Part shown: positions 35,898 to 47,504 of the stretch, in pieces
Position numbering within the stretch: the first letter of the stretch is position 1
Layout: every line of letters starts with the position of its first letter
Assembly (NCBI GenBank): GCA_024305745.1
Contig: JAHRBS010000007.1
Location: 558,001-622,000 of the forward strand
Length of the DNA stretch: 64,000 bases
Direction of reading: 5' to 3'
Source of the DNA: Polyporus tsugae
Lineage: Eukaryota > Basidiomycota > Agaricomycetes > Polyporales > Polyporaceae
The notes under the pieces: model-generated
The model's database searches: none
The model's input: only the letters and a program-made list of their open reading frames with translations
Told to the model about the DNA's origin: nothing
Made by a program: the position numbers and the translations under genes

Positions 35898-37061
35898 TCG
35901 GACGATCGTCGATGATCTCCACGGTCCGAGTCCGACTGGCTGGAATCTTATATTTTTAGGCGACCATGGTTGGGACCCATGGTGGTCCACAACCGTGGGA
36001 TCGTGCTGTCGATCTGGCTGTGCCATGTCATGTCTCTTCATGTCCACGGTTGAGAATCACTATACATAGCTACCTTACTTGCCGCTTCCCGTTTTGGTTT
36101 CGTACGTTTTACTCCAAGTTCCACGATTTACCGAACTATCATGCCCTTGTTATATATCCTGTAACTTTGACTCTTCGTTCTTCTGCGTATTTTGCCATAG
36201 CTGTAAATTTTCGCCTCTTTCTCACTTAATATTGATGGCCGTATCTCCCAAATCGCCGGACTCTCGCGAAAGCAGTGTACAATCTCCCGCCCGCTCCCAG
36301 TGTCTGAAGCCGAGGTGCCTATAGATCTATTGCAACTAAGTTCTTGCGGAATTTGCAGCTTGACGGCATTGCTCCATTGCTTCGCCTTCGCGCCATTCTC
36401 ATTCTTGGGCCTCCGAACTCTCAAGACGGTTGTCAAGCGATCTCAGAGGTACGTACCCCGCTACGGTGCTGCGCAGCTTTTCGATAAGGAAGTCCTGCTG
36501 TGGGCGGTTGACGGGGGCAACAAGAACCTCCATAAGTGCAAGAAGTCAGGAAACCGGCCGCATGCCATGCACGTGGCACGCGGCGAATTCGGACATGTAT
36601 GTGTAAGTAACTTACTACTGTAGTATGTGACGGGCCTCGGCATGTCCGACTCGGAGCCTCAAGGCCGTCCCACAGGCCGCACAGGCAACGAGGCTCTTGG
36701 CATCGAACTTTGACGCCCCATAGTGTTGTGTGTATGGCCAAGTTGCAGTCTCTTCCAGGACCATATCGTGCAACAGCACTGGGGATAGAATAGACAATGA
36801 AGGATCTGAAGCAAGAACAATAGCCTACCGCGGCCCGCTCCGGGTAGATGCACCACGACTAGGCGCCTGCCAAGGTAGTGTCCTCCCTTGGCTTCCCGCA
36901 AGTCCTTTTCTTTCACCCATCTTCTTCCCCTCTCCACCCCTCCTCCTTCCCTCCTCCGTCAGGTTGTGTGCAGCTTTCCTGCGCAATCCTACATTCTTTA
37001 CTCCCCACGGTCTCTAGGTTTCCTAACCGGACAACACTCTTTTACTTGGAACTAGGCAACC
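35898..37061. other. Intergenic/promoter region of PL14 copy 4
   Basis: No supported gene. A pyrimidine-rich tract (about 36898-36960) precedes copy 4, a common feature of fungal promoters. Confidence 0.45.
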
Positions 37062-38442
37062 ATGTACGCCTTCAGGACGCTGCTCATCGTTCTCGCCTTC
37101 TCTCTTTCCTCAGTCTTTGCTGCTCCCACCCACCGCCGCCGGAGTGGCCGTTGCAGAGCTCCAGCTGTTTCGTCTGCTGTTGCAGAAAGCACTGTCTCGT
37201 CCACGCTCGCCACCAGCAGCACTGTTGAGACGAGCACTGCCGTTGCATCGACCTCCACCCATGCGTCCAGCAGCACGCACAAGACCTCCCACCGCTCGAC
37301 GAGCACGAGCGCGCCGTCTTCCACTCCGACCAGCTCTTCGGATGACGACAACAATGGAACTTCCGGCTTGCTCAAGAAACTTTTCCCCGTCGCGCACATC
37401 TCGTCCTGGACTACCTCCACCTCGTCCGACAATGCGCTCCCACTCAATGATGGCACCCTCGGCGTCACCAAGCTGCTCTCCGCGCTCTCGCACAACTACG
37501 TGACTGCGCCCGACGGCAAGAACTCGATGCAGGCTCACTACCCCGAGGGCTCGTACACCTTCGGTCACGACCCGGAGGGCGGTCTGTCCTTCTACGCCAA
37601 AGGCCCGGACAACTTCGACCTCGACAACGCCAAGGAGGTCACGTTCTCGTACTCTGTCTTGTTCGAGGACGACTTCGACTTCAACAAGGGCGGCAAGCTT
37701 CCCGGTGTCTGTGAGTGTTTCATGTTGCTCTACGGAATTTTCATACCTCCGTTAGGATGGCGGGACGTACCGAAGTAATGTCCGCAGTCATTGCCGTACC
37801 GAGCAGTGCCTCGATCCCAGTCGAAGTTTTGTTCCACTGTTCTCCCTAACTATCAGGCACCCCATGTCCGGCCAATTCTGACCGAAATTGTTCGCAGTCG
37901 GCGGTAACTCCTTTGACATTGCTACCTCGTGCTCCGGCGGCCGTCGCGACGACCGCTGCTTCTCGGCCCGCTTCATGTGGCGCACGGACGGCAAGGGCGA
38001 GATCTACACCTATCTCCCGCCCGACTACTCCGCCAACACGGCCGTCTGCAACGTCGCGCCCGAGTCCGATTGCAACGACACGTACGGCGCGTCCGTCGGC
38101 CGTGGCTCGTTCTCCTTCAAGGCCGGCACACGCGCCACGATTGGCCAGCGCGTCCGCCTAAATGACGTCGGCCAGGAGAACGGCGAGCTCGAGCTCTTCG
38201 TCGAGGGCGAGAGCATCTTCACTGTCAAGGGTCTCGTTCTCCGCAACTCGAGCGCGGGCAAGTTCCAGGGCATCCAAATGCAGACGTTCTTCGGAGGTGC
38301 GTTTTTGTAGCTCCACTTTGGATCGCATTGGTTCTTGATTGATGAGTTCGATTTGACAGGCTCCGACTCCTCGTGGGCGTCCCCCAAGAGCCAGAACACC
38401 TGGTTCTCCGACTTCTCGTTCGCCGTCACGGATACGTTCTGA
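37062..38442 (+). CDS. Secreted polysaccharide lyase family 14-type protein with Ser/Thr-rich linker, copy 4
   Basis: Exons 37062-37710, 37898-38296 and 38360-38442 give 376 residues, about 65-70 more than its neighbours. After the signal peptide (MYAFRTLLIVLAFSLSSVFA) comes a linker at about residues 30-105 made mostly of Ser, Thr and Ala, likely heavily O-glycosylated. The catalytic domain keeps the Lys (212), S-x-R and Y-x-Y residues. Where the other copies read LPGLYGG it reads LPGVFGG, and the first intron (187 nt) is longer. The linker suggests attachment to the wall or spacing from it, but no binding domain is seen. Confidence 0.83.
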
Positions 38443-39407
38443 GCTACGCCGCTCTCCATGACACGCGCCCACGAGGGTCTTCCCACCTCGCACGATTCCT
38501 CACGTTCTACATGGTCCTAGTCCCGACGCACATCGGACACACCACCCTCGCACCGCAGACACACGCATCGACCAACTACATCTCCCTTCGCAATATCTTG
38601 GTCACTATGCACGTCGTCTCGGATCCGTTCCTGCTTTTATATCCCTCCTGCTCGACCGTTCGTTGCTCTCAGTACTAACCGCTGTCAGTCGCTTTCCGTG
38701 CTACTTAACTGTTATATTCGCGCCCATGCTCGACGCACCCGTTCTTCACTCCCGACTCCCGCCACGCGCATTCTTTGTATGACTGGCTCAGGAATTCGCG
38801 ACAGAAAGGCTGGGTCGCGAGTCACGGCGCGCCGCGGACGCGCCGCAGGGAGGGACGGGATTTGGGCGCACGCCATGCATATCTGAGCATATGTATTCGC
38901 TAGACAGATAGATATCTGTATCGCCAGGGGCTTTGTTGGTGCTCATGCTCATGTTGTCGAATGACATGTTTTGCTCTGGATGTGGCCCTTACTGTATGGC
39001 GGTGTACATGCGGACCTGCGCTATACATGTATAGCATCGAATCTGTGGCGTTCCTCGAACACGCTTGGAGGCACACAGGCAGGTAATCCGGCACGGACGC
39101 CCGCGGTGAGGCCGCAGGGGCATCCTCTGCATGTTTTTACGGCGCGGTCGCTCGCTACGCGACAATAGTACATATGGGTGCGGGACGAGACGCAGCAAGC
39201 TTAAAAGCTAAGATACCAGTTACAATGGGGACGAGACGCGAGAATGGGACCAATATTACTAGTGTCGCTATGGCATAAAATCACAAACAACTGCATATGT
39301 GCATGAAAGGGGGTTTAGGATACTAAGTAATCAGGCTTTTTGTCGATTCGTTTCAAAGGACGGTCGCCGACCCAGGTCAAAAGAATGGACAACCGGGTAT
39401 CGGAAAG
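38443..39407. other. Intergenic between PL14 copy 4 and tRNA-Gly
   Basis: No gene is supported. A T4 run (complement of 39379-39382) downstream of the minus-strand tRNA is its likely terminator. Confidence 0.45.
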
Positions 39408-39478
39408 TGCATCCGCCGGGAGTCGAACCCGGAGCTAGGCCATGGGAAGACCCAATGTTACCGCTACACCACGAATGC
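39408..39478 (-). tRNA. tRNA-Gly(CCC): tRNA-Gly (anticodon CCC), second copy
   Basis: Read on the minus strand it is identical over all 71 nt to the gene at 28246-28316, with the same cloverleaf and CCC anticodon. The flanks on both sides differ from the first copy, so the likeness stops at the gene ends. Confidence 0.95.
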
Positions 39479-39834
39479 TTAGGTTAGAAGAGCTTATTAC
39501 TTTATATATATCGCGGCATCTTATGGTCCTGCTCACGTCCTTCAACTTCAAGCATCAGTAGAATAGATCCTGATTGAATATTGAGACGACGTTCCGGCGT
39601 TTCGGTTAATGCGATTCGTAAAACTCAAATGTCAAAGCGCGCTGCTTGTCATGTCAAGTTGGGAACCCTGGAAACACCGAAAGGAGGCGCCTGTCCCCAT
39701 ATGGACAACTCCGGGACTCGCAAGTCGTGTACACCAGTCAATTTCTTACCACAACTACACCTTCACTCGAGCTCTGGGTTTCACTGCTTTACGCGACGTA
39801 CAGCTTTTCCTCTCTCCGTTACCACAATCAGAGC

Positions 39835-42285
39835 ATGGTGGGATCAAGAAATCACACACCACAGCGCGAGGTATTCCTCGTCAACGGCAGGGCAGTCGCG
39901 TTCTACTTGTATGGCGCGCAAGAACCTGGTTCTGCGTGGGCATTGTCTGAAGACGCACGGAGGGTGCTGGCCGAGAAGATAACCGTGAGTCGTGTGCTTG
40001 ATGGATAAGAAGAGAGGCTTAGCGTGGACGGCAGGAACATGGCGGGCGCGTCTGCAAATGGGAGAAGGATGCGGACATGATCCTTGTCGCGCATCCGGGA
40101 GGGCTGGAGCAGCTGCACCATCGGTATTCAACTCGTCGCCAACATGTCAAGAAACCGGCATTCGTGGACGATTGCATTCGGAACGGTCGTTATGCTCTGA
40201 AACCAATTCCACAGAAGGGCATGGGAGGTCGTGACGCTGGCAAGTAAGTCGTTGACATACACTCTGTGCTAGTCTCGTCACCAGCCGTATTGGGCCCCAC
40301 TCTGGAAGAGAAACGGGGAGACAAGGGGTGGGCCGATACGCCCAGTCAATTTGGTATAGACGGGGCGGAGGCTCTTCGCCTCTCGTCAGATGCTTCGTAT
40401 ACATCGGGACGACGCAACTGCACGAAGGGGATGGGTCCCACTCCTTCCCGTGCTGGACCATATGCGTGAGGTTCTCCCTTGACGTCTGGTGATGACACTA
40501 GTTCTGGGCCGCTCGTGAACTCAACTCACCCAAGTTTTGTAGATTCCGCGAGCCATTCACCAAAGGTGACGATCGTAAATTGTGCATGTATCTCGCGCAG
40601 AGGATACCTGATAAGACGGCTGGCGGACGCACTGGATGTGGGGTCTGGGACGAGGTTATCCAGCTCGCTCAGGACGTACGTCTTCGTTCTTGTTCTGCTC
40701 CTTTCCGCCAGGTCTTGCTTCCCGTGCGTGCTGACAGGATGTCAGACCCAGGATCCGGCGCTCGCATGGGCACTGCGGCACCCAGCGGAGTCCTGGCGGG
40801 AACGATACAAGAAGAACATGGGCCGTTTGGACCCCATCATCGATCAGATCGTCAAGGACGATCCCCCGCGCCCGGACGGCAAGGGCTTGTATCACTTAAG
40901 TCGACATGCGAACAAGAGACAGCAGCACGGGGAGTTCATGCAGCAAAATGCCCAGCTCCAGTACGAACAGGAGGAGGAAGAGGAGGAGGAAGAGGAGGAG
41001 GAAGAGGAGGAGGCCGGCGAGTTTGTTGCCCAGCCAGAGGATGGAGAGGATGGAGAGGAATATCGCCCCGTCAAAGAACCCCAACCCGCCCGGAGATTCG
41101 ATAGGAGGCGCACCCACATCAACCCCCAAAAACACAGAGAGGACTCGCAGCGTGGTCGTCGCTCTGCGCCTGACCACATGGGCCAGCGGCAGAGTCGAGA
41201 GCTCAGTCCTACCGGCGAATTCCAACCGAATTTCGACGATTTGGAAAAGTGAGTGCCATTTGATCCTGTGGGTTCCTAGAAGCTCATGCGCAAATAACGT
41301 CCTGTTCGAGCCACCCAGACCACAAGCTGGCCCATCAGGCACCCAGCGCACTCCGTCGCCAACTCCCCCGCCTCCATCTCCACCACCCGCCAAGAAACCC
41401 CCCGCTCCGCGCCCTATTCGTGCGAAGCGTCCTGCCGCAGACGAGGTGCCTATGAGTTCACAGGCGACGCTCGTGAACTCCACGCAGCCGCGCAGTACGG
41501 TGCCGGCGCGCCAGGAGCGGGAAGATGCCACCCGCCCGCAGAAACGTCAGAGAACTCATGCTCGGCCCTACGTCCTGCTCGAGCCGGTCCGTGCGCATAG
41601 TCGGAATCAGCATCCGGTCCAGCAGGACGAGAACGAAGAGCCTATGGACGAACACGTGGAGCCGGACGAAGAGGCGCAATCGCAGCCCGCGGGACAGGCG
41701 AACGAGGACGCCGAGGAGGTGGAGGACATCCTCGGCGGGCGTGTATCACCAGCTGGCGCGTCCGACGTGGAGGTGATGGACAGTGAGGACGAGCGCGCTC
41801 GCCAGAAGCTCTCCCTGGGCCGTCTGCGTGCCAGCGGCGCACAGGTGCAGCCCAGTCGTGCGGCATCTACCGCGTCGCGCAAGCGACCCCTGCCCGAGAT
41901 CGAGGACATGACGGCGTTCGCGCAGGGTCTGGACTTGGGCTTCGGCGATGCATTCCGTCGCCCATCCGGGTCTGTGGGTTCTGGTGCGTCGGCGTTGTCT
42001 CTGCTGCGACGCCAAGCACAAGGCCAGGGGGGAGTCACGCCGTCTGCGTCGCGGAGCCTTCCACGTCCACCGAGTGTGGCGGAGTCGACGTCGACGTCGT
42101 CCTCGGAGAAGAACAAGAACCCGCTCAATCGGGTGCCGTTGGATGGGACGCGTGCGAGCGCGCAGAAGAAGAAGGTGAAGGAGAGCGTCAAGCACGAGGA
42201 GTACGTCCCTGAGGTGGGGACCAGGGCCGCCGAGGTGAGCGGGAAGCGCTTGAGGAATCGCCAGCTGGAGAAGTCGAAGCGGTGA
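39835..42285 (+). CDS. RAP1: Rap1-type telomere protein (BRCT + Myb)
   Basis: This multi-exon gene starts at ATG 39835. Exon 1 (39835-39984) and exon 2 (40035-40243) form a BRCT domain, with VFLVNGRAVAFYLYG then EHGGRVCKWEKDADMILVAH and KKPAFVDDCIRNGRYAL. Next comes a Rap1-type Myb domain, FTKGDDRKLCMYLAQRIP with GGRTG, continuing after an intron as HPAESWRERYKKNMGRLD. A poly-Glu run follows, then a long charged, disordered part to the stop at 42285. Rap1 binds shelterin-type partners at telomeres (Taz1 in fission yeast, TRF2 in animals). Joins between about 40244 and 40543 are uncertain. No RCT domain was recognised at the C-terminus, but it is poorly conserved. Confidence 0.8.
40969..41013 (+). 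repeat. GAG/GAA purine run coding poly-Glu in RAP1
   Basis: A 45 nt uninterrupted purine stretch of GAG and GAA units encodes about 14 Glu residues in the RAP1 frame. It is a likely length-variable site. Confidence 0.85.
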
Positions 42286-42653
42286 TACCCAGGTGGTGTA
42301 TGTGTTTTGGGTCGAATTGTCGGTGCTCAAATTGATACGTTACTTGAAATAGTTGAGATTTTTATTATGCTTCATATATGCGCGTATCTTACATCCCATC
42401 TATACTACCTTACCCTAGGTTTCTTGACGCGAAATTTGTCGCTCTTTCTTGAATTGAGGTCGTTCTGTACCGCTTTTCCATAACGGCTTTGTAAATGTCT
42501 ACTATTCTTGTTACATCAACACCAGGTTCCTGCTTGCACGACCATGGTTGCATGTTTTTGGTGCAACAGTTTCAAGTTGGGGTTTAACATCGCGAACTCT
42601 TCTGAAGAAGCGCCCGATCATGGTTTTCGTTACGAACCACCACGATCGTCAGA

Positions 42654-43542
42654 ATGACCGACTACAGCGCAACCCGCAATACTCCGGGAGACTTCGCAGA
42701 GGCTAACAAAGCCTATTTCGACCAGCGGGTACATCAGCTTGGAGATCATGGCCATGGGCACGAGCTCGGGCGGAGGAACATCGCTGCGATGCGCAAGGCA
42801 TGGCCGGAGCTCTTCGACGAGGACAAAACGGTGGCCATGGACTACGCGTGCGGGATGGGTTCGGGTTTCTTCTTTTCTTGCTTCGCTTGGAGCGGCACAC
42901 AGTGATGGTCCTTACATCTTCGTCTTTTAGGAAACGTCTCCCAGCAGCTGTGCCAATACGTCAAGAGCGTCGTTGGAGTAGACATCAGCCAGGCATCCGT
43001 CGATCATTTCAATGCCCAGGCGGAGAATCAGGGTCTCGAACCCGACGAGATGCGGGCTGTCTGTACTGAGCTCAAGGGCGAGCCGGGTGAGCTCGACGGG
43101 CTCAAGTTCGACATCGTTGTGGTAAGCTCGAGCTGGTTTATCCCTCATTGTCCGTCCGAATTGCAATAGAACCTCTTTCGCTGACGATGGTTTTGTCCCA
43201 TTTCAGTGTTGCGCTTCGTATCACCACTTTCCCGCGATAGCGGAAACGACGCGGGTCCTCGCGTCATTCCTCAAGCCCGGTGGCTCGCTCCTCGTCGCGG
43301 ATATCAAGGCAGAGGACGACGGCCGCCTGATATTCCCCGACGTCCATCATCATCTCGTCCCGCACACGCGCGGACTGGGCGAAGAAACTATGCGGGGGGC
43401 GTTCGCGGATGCTGAACTGACTGGTTTCGAGATGAGGGAATCCTTCAAGGCCAAGATGCGCTCGACTGGCGAGTATGTACGGTGGTTCGTTGCACGAGGA
43501 GTCATGCCGCACTTAAGCCGGGAGCGGGATCTCGTGAATTAA
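42654..43542 (+). CDS. Class I SAM-dependent methyltransferase, paralog 1
   Basis: Exons 42654-42858, 42931-43121 and 43207-43542 give 243 residues. SAM-binding motif I is MDYACGMGN, split by intron 1 after the second glycine; VVGVDIS is the acidic-loop motif, and CCASYHHF with FLKPGGSLLVADIK are later core blocks of a Methyltransf_11/25-type fold. The N-terminus has a short His/Gly stretch (GDHGHGHELG). No substrate can be assigned. A related gene with the same intron positions lies at 45993-46909 on the other strand. Confidence 0.85.
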
Positions 43543-44012
43543 TCGATGACATCGTATTTATTGCCTCCCAAGGCAGACCATAGATCGCCTTTTTGCGTGG
43601 GGGGAGGCCGGTCATATAACTCGTATTTCAGACGTTTTCAGATTCTCCGATACAATGAGTCGGTAGGTCGTCTCTCGCTCACGAGGCTTGGAAGGGTGTA
43701 TCGTCTTAATAATTGGCGGCCGAGACGAGTCGCTAGCGTGAGGGCACGGCAACTTTGCTTGGGGCACCTGGAGAGTTAACCGTTTGATCTTAGACCGACT
43801 CGCGTCGCGTGTAATTAGCGCCCACTTCGTGGTTCAAACGTTCAAGTTCTGGAGCGCGCGCGCTAGTACAAGTTCATGATCAGTTTTGCATTCGACTTCA
43901 AACTGAGGCTTGCCGAATACTACTTCTCTCTCTCAACTCCGGCATACCTCACTGTGACGGCGCGGAAAGCTCTCTTTTGTCAAACTTTTCAGCCCCTGCA
44001 GGCCTCTTGGAA

Positions 44013-45608
44013 ATGCGGCCCTGCGGGAGTCAAAGTGTTCCCAAAGGGATTGACTCGTTAGACGAAACGTTTCCCGATGTGAGTAGCTTCCAAGCAGAGA
44101 GGCGACCTCTATGTCTGATTATATGTGCCTCAGGTACCGGGTGGGGACTTATCCTTGATTGGAGGGGCAGACGGCCATACGTGGGACGATATGGTGCCAT
44201 TTTGGCGAGAGCATCGTCCGTGGCTAGCAGCGCGAGGATTTCACCTCTTCGAGATCCGTTCTTACGACCTAGATCTCGGGTTGGCTTTTCCTCCGCCTAC
44301 CCAACGCTCAGTGGCACTGCCGTACGCCATACGTGCCGACGTTGCATTAGAGACATCTATACCAATTACACCACCTGTGAGTGAGTTCGACGTTGGTGAA
44401 ATTATTGCTTGACAGCTCAATTATATACTCAGCCGAAATTCGCGCCTGCCCGTGATACCCATATGCGGGACGTCATGATTAAGCTCACAAAGACAGGTTC
44501 AGACGAACACCGCATTTATCAAAAGCTACTGCACTGTAGTGAGTTATCGGGAAAGGATTTCCAAGGCATCCTACCGCCCGTGGCTATCCTTGACAGCCAG
44601 CACGATTTTTCCTTCATCGTGATGCCCAGGTGCGCTCAGTGGACCATCCGTTTCTTCGCCAAGGCTCATATAGTCCAGATGGGGCGACTACAACCCGCTC
44701 GAAACCTTGGGGACTGTTGGTGGAATCTTGACCCTCATGCGATGCTTGCTCAAGGTGAGGAAACCAGCACCGTCACACAGATGCATGGCTGAATGCTACA
44801 GTATCCAGGGTCTAGCCTTCCTGCATAGTCGTCGAATCGCACACCGTGTACGTGTTGTCCGCCCTTCGGCTAATGCATGGCTGACAAAAAGGCGGCCCTC
44901 AGGACATCGATTTCCACAACATTATGGTCAACTACTACACCTTCGGTCTTTACAGGGCTGAATTCATCCATGCGCTGGACGGGCATCGGCGGGGCCCCGA
45001 CGCCCTGCATTGCCTTATGGATTTCGATAGGTCCCTAATGTTCCCATCGGGCACGCCGATCGAGGCGTGCCGTCTTCCCGCAGATGCAGCCCTGGTGTCG
45101 GGGACGCCGTACCAACCGCCCGACCTTGACCTGGGCGAGCACGACTACGACCCGTTCGCGTTCGACGTGGGGTGCCTCGGTAACATGTTCCGGATAAGCT
45201 TTGCTGTGCGTCGTGACTCGTCATTCCCGCAACGCACAAGCAAGAGACTAACAGCATGAACAGGACATCGTCCCTATCATCCCGATGTTAGCTCCGCTTT
45301 TCGACCAAATGACTACCCACGTCAAGTCGGAGCGCTTCAAGGCCGCAGGTGCCCTGGCGTTCTTCGAAGACGCGGTTCGACAATTGCAGGGCGATGTGCT
45401 CGACATGCAGGTGGAGTTGGCACCGGATTGGGATTCTGCAGAAGATTCAAGCGTGTATTGGTCGAAACTGCCGCCTCATTTCTGCACAACTCCTGGGATC
45501 TACCGGACACCGCCGCCATCTCTCGCCCGTCGGGTCCTGTATTTTTTCGCCAGTTACAGGACCGGATGGAAGATCCTGATATTCTTGCGTCGTGTGCTGC
45601 GTGTGTAG
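44013..45608 (+). CDS. Protein kinase-like protein, basidiomycete-expanded family
   Basis: Seven exons (44013-44078, 44134-44376, 44433-44629, 44679-44754, 44809-44847, 44903-45205, 45264-45608) give 422 residues. Kinase landmarks are DVMIKLTKTGSDEHRIYQ (ATP-site Lys), a hinge FIVMPRWGDY, GLAFLHSRRIAHRD with an intron splitting HR from D, NIMVN (catalytic-loop Asn), LMDFDRS in place of DFG, and DPFAFDVGCLGNMF. The catalytic-loop Lys of HRDxKxxN is absent (HRDIDFHN). The glycine-rich loop was not recognised. Large families like this are known in Agaricomycetes; activity and substrate are unknown. The shape of the C-terminus (YRTPPP to RRVLRV) fits the family. Confidence 0.78.
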
Positions 45609-45992
45609 AACTCGTTTTACGCTCGATTGCATGCATACAAGCATCTCGTCGACCCGACCGTCCGCGCCCTGAAGCCCGGGGATAGGAGGTGGGCGTTGAC
45701 AAAGGTGGTATCATCGTCCTCGCTCTCGAGATGCCGACGCTGCAGGAGGAGAGAATGATGAACGACCACATCGAGCGCACGAACGGTCATCCTCGGGTGA
45801 ACGCCGGGTCGATTTGCACTCAGTCACAAGACGCCGAGGACGGTTAAATAAACTTTGAATCAAACGGACCAGTCCCATCCAACATCCAAGCGGAGTGTCC
45901 ATCAAACGGGTGCCATGTATATCGTACACTCGAAAGGAGTTGAATCAATCTTCTTCCACCCAGTTTCACAGCCCTGCTCGCCGCCCTGGACT

Positions 45993-46909
45993 CTAGCCTA
46001 CTCGGGCTTCAAGCTTCACGCCCCGCGCGATGAACCATGTCGTGTCCGCGCCGCCCAGATCGTGCGGCAGCTTCTGCGTCGCCGCGTCCTTCATCTCGAA
46101 CGCGCCCAGCCCCGCGCCCTCAAACACCGCGCGGAGCTGCGCCTCGGTGATGCCGTGCCGGTGCGGGACGAGCCCATGGTGGGTCTCGGGGAAGAGCTGG
46201 CGGCCGTCGTCGGCGGCCTTGATGTCCGCGACGAGGAGGGCGCCGCCAGGGTTGAGGAAGGAGGCGAGGAGGCGCGTCGTGTCGTCGATCGAGGCAAAGT
46301 GGTGGTACGACGCGCAGCACTTGAGGTGGGAAATGCGAGAGGGGGAGGTGACAAGCGGACGAAGGGACGTATGAGCGAGGGGAGAGCGAGGGGAGGAAAG
46401 AAGGAGAGACTGCTTACAACGACCAGGTCGAACTTGGTGCCGTCCAGCTCCCCCGGCTGGCCCTTGAGCTCCACGCACACCGCCTTCATCGTCTCCGGGG
46501 TCAGGCCAAGCTTCTCAGAGGCGACGGTGTTGTAGCGGTCGACGGAGACCTGGCTAATGTCCACGCCCACGACCTTCTTCACGTGCGGGACAAGGTGCTC
46601 CGAGACCATGCCTTGCGAGTGTATTCTAGTGAGATGAGCGGTCCTCCGTAGCATATGAATGGAGCACGGCGACGTACCGATACCGCACGCGAAGTCAAGG
46701 ATGACGGTGCGCTCCTTGTCGAAGAGCACGGGCCACTCGGTGCGCATCGCGTCGACCTCCTTGCGGGCCATGTCACGCCATCCCGCGTGCATGTCCTCGA
46801 GCTTGTGCGCGTGTTCGTCGAAGTAGGCCTTGTTGGCCGCCGCAAAGTTGTGGGTATGAGCATCTCCGTGAGCATGGCCGTCATCGCCGTGTTGGTGCTG
46901 ATAGGACAT
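45993..46909 (-). CDS. Class I SAM-dependent methyltransferase, paralog 2
   Basis: Exons 46909-46678, 46611-46418 and 46319-45993 give 250 residues. Motif I is LDFACGIGM, followed by VVGVDIS, CCASYHHF and FLNPGGALLVADIK. Intron 1 interrupts motif I at the same codon as in paralog 1 and intron 2 again precedes CCASYHHF. The N-terminus is His-rich (QHQHGDDGHAHGDAHTH), more so than in paralog 1, and might bind metal, though that is inference. The two genes face each other across the kinase-like gene. Confidence 0.86.
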
Positions 46910-47504
46910 GATGTCCGAGTCCACTAATAGGTGAGGAGAGGGAGGAGTTGTGAGGGTAGGGTGAGAGGTTGGCCGCAATTCGCGACCTATGAGTACTCTC
47001 GCATTAGGTGGTGGTCTCAAGATGCGTCTCAAGTCGTGAGGTTACCGTAATGCAGGACTGTCCACTGACTGTCCGAGGACAGGTGTGGCGTACTAACGCG
47101 ACGATGGCAGTGCAGCAGAGGACGCGAGGACGGCTGGGTAGACGACAGTAAGAGCAGCGTGGAAGTCGCATGTGTGGGCACACTGATGGTGTAAGGAGGT
47201 CAATGGGCACCTGGACACGCGTGTAGAGGAGATGCTCCATACGGAGGAAAGGACTGGGAATACGAGAAGGATTCGGACGGGAAACCAGAGGAAGTAGACA
47301 GCGCTAGCTTGAAGAAGAGCGCCGCGATCCCAGCGAAAAACGGTCCAGAGATGACGAGAGCCGATCGCGAAGCCAAAGAGAGATGCGGGCCGGAGACCGC
47401 AGTGCATGCCAGAACGAGATCGTCCAGTCGGGCGCTTCAGCACAGCCCATCCGAGTCGCCGGACCGGGCGAGTCTTTGCAGCAACCACCATAACATTCAA
47501 GTTC
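46910..47504. other. Divergent intergenic region, inner edge of arm D
   Basis: No gene. A stretch at about 47091-47147 recurs at 55250-55323 just outside the other end of arm D. Confidence 0.5.
47091..47147 (+). repeat. Direct repeat flanking arm D, left copy
   Basis: GGTGTGGCGTACTA, then GCGACGATGGCAGT and GCAGAGGACGCGAG, then CGGCT occur in this order here and, with two small insertions, at 55250-55323. Confidence 0.6.

Noticed and set aside
40896..42330. Long antisense frames over RAP1
   Set aside because: They are low-complexity translations of the purine-rich and Ser/Pro-rich coding region and have no independent support.
45428..45685. Alternative frame at the end of the kinase-like gene
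   Set aside because: The frame ending at 45608 continues the upstream exon in phase and has the family's C-terminal pattern (YRTPPP, RRVLRV).
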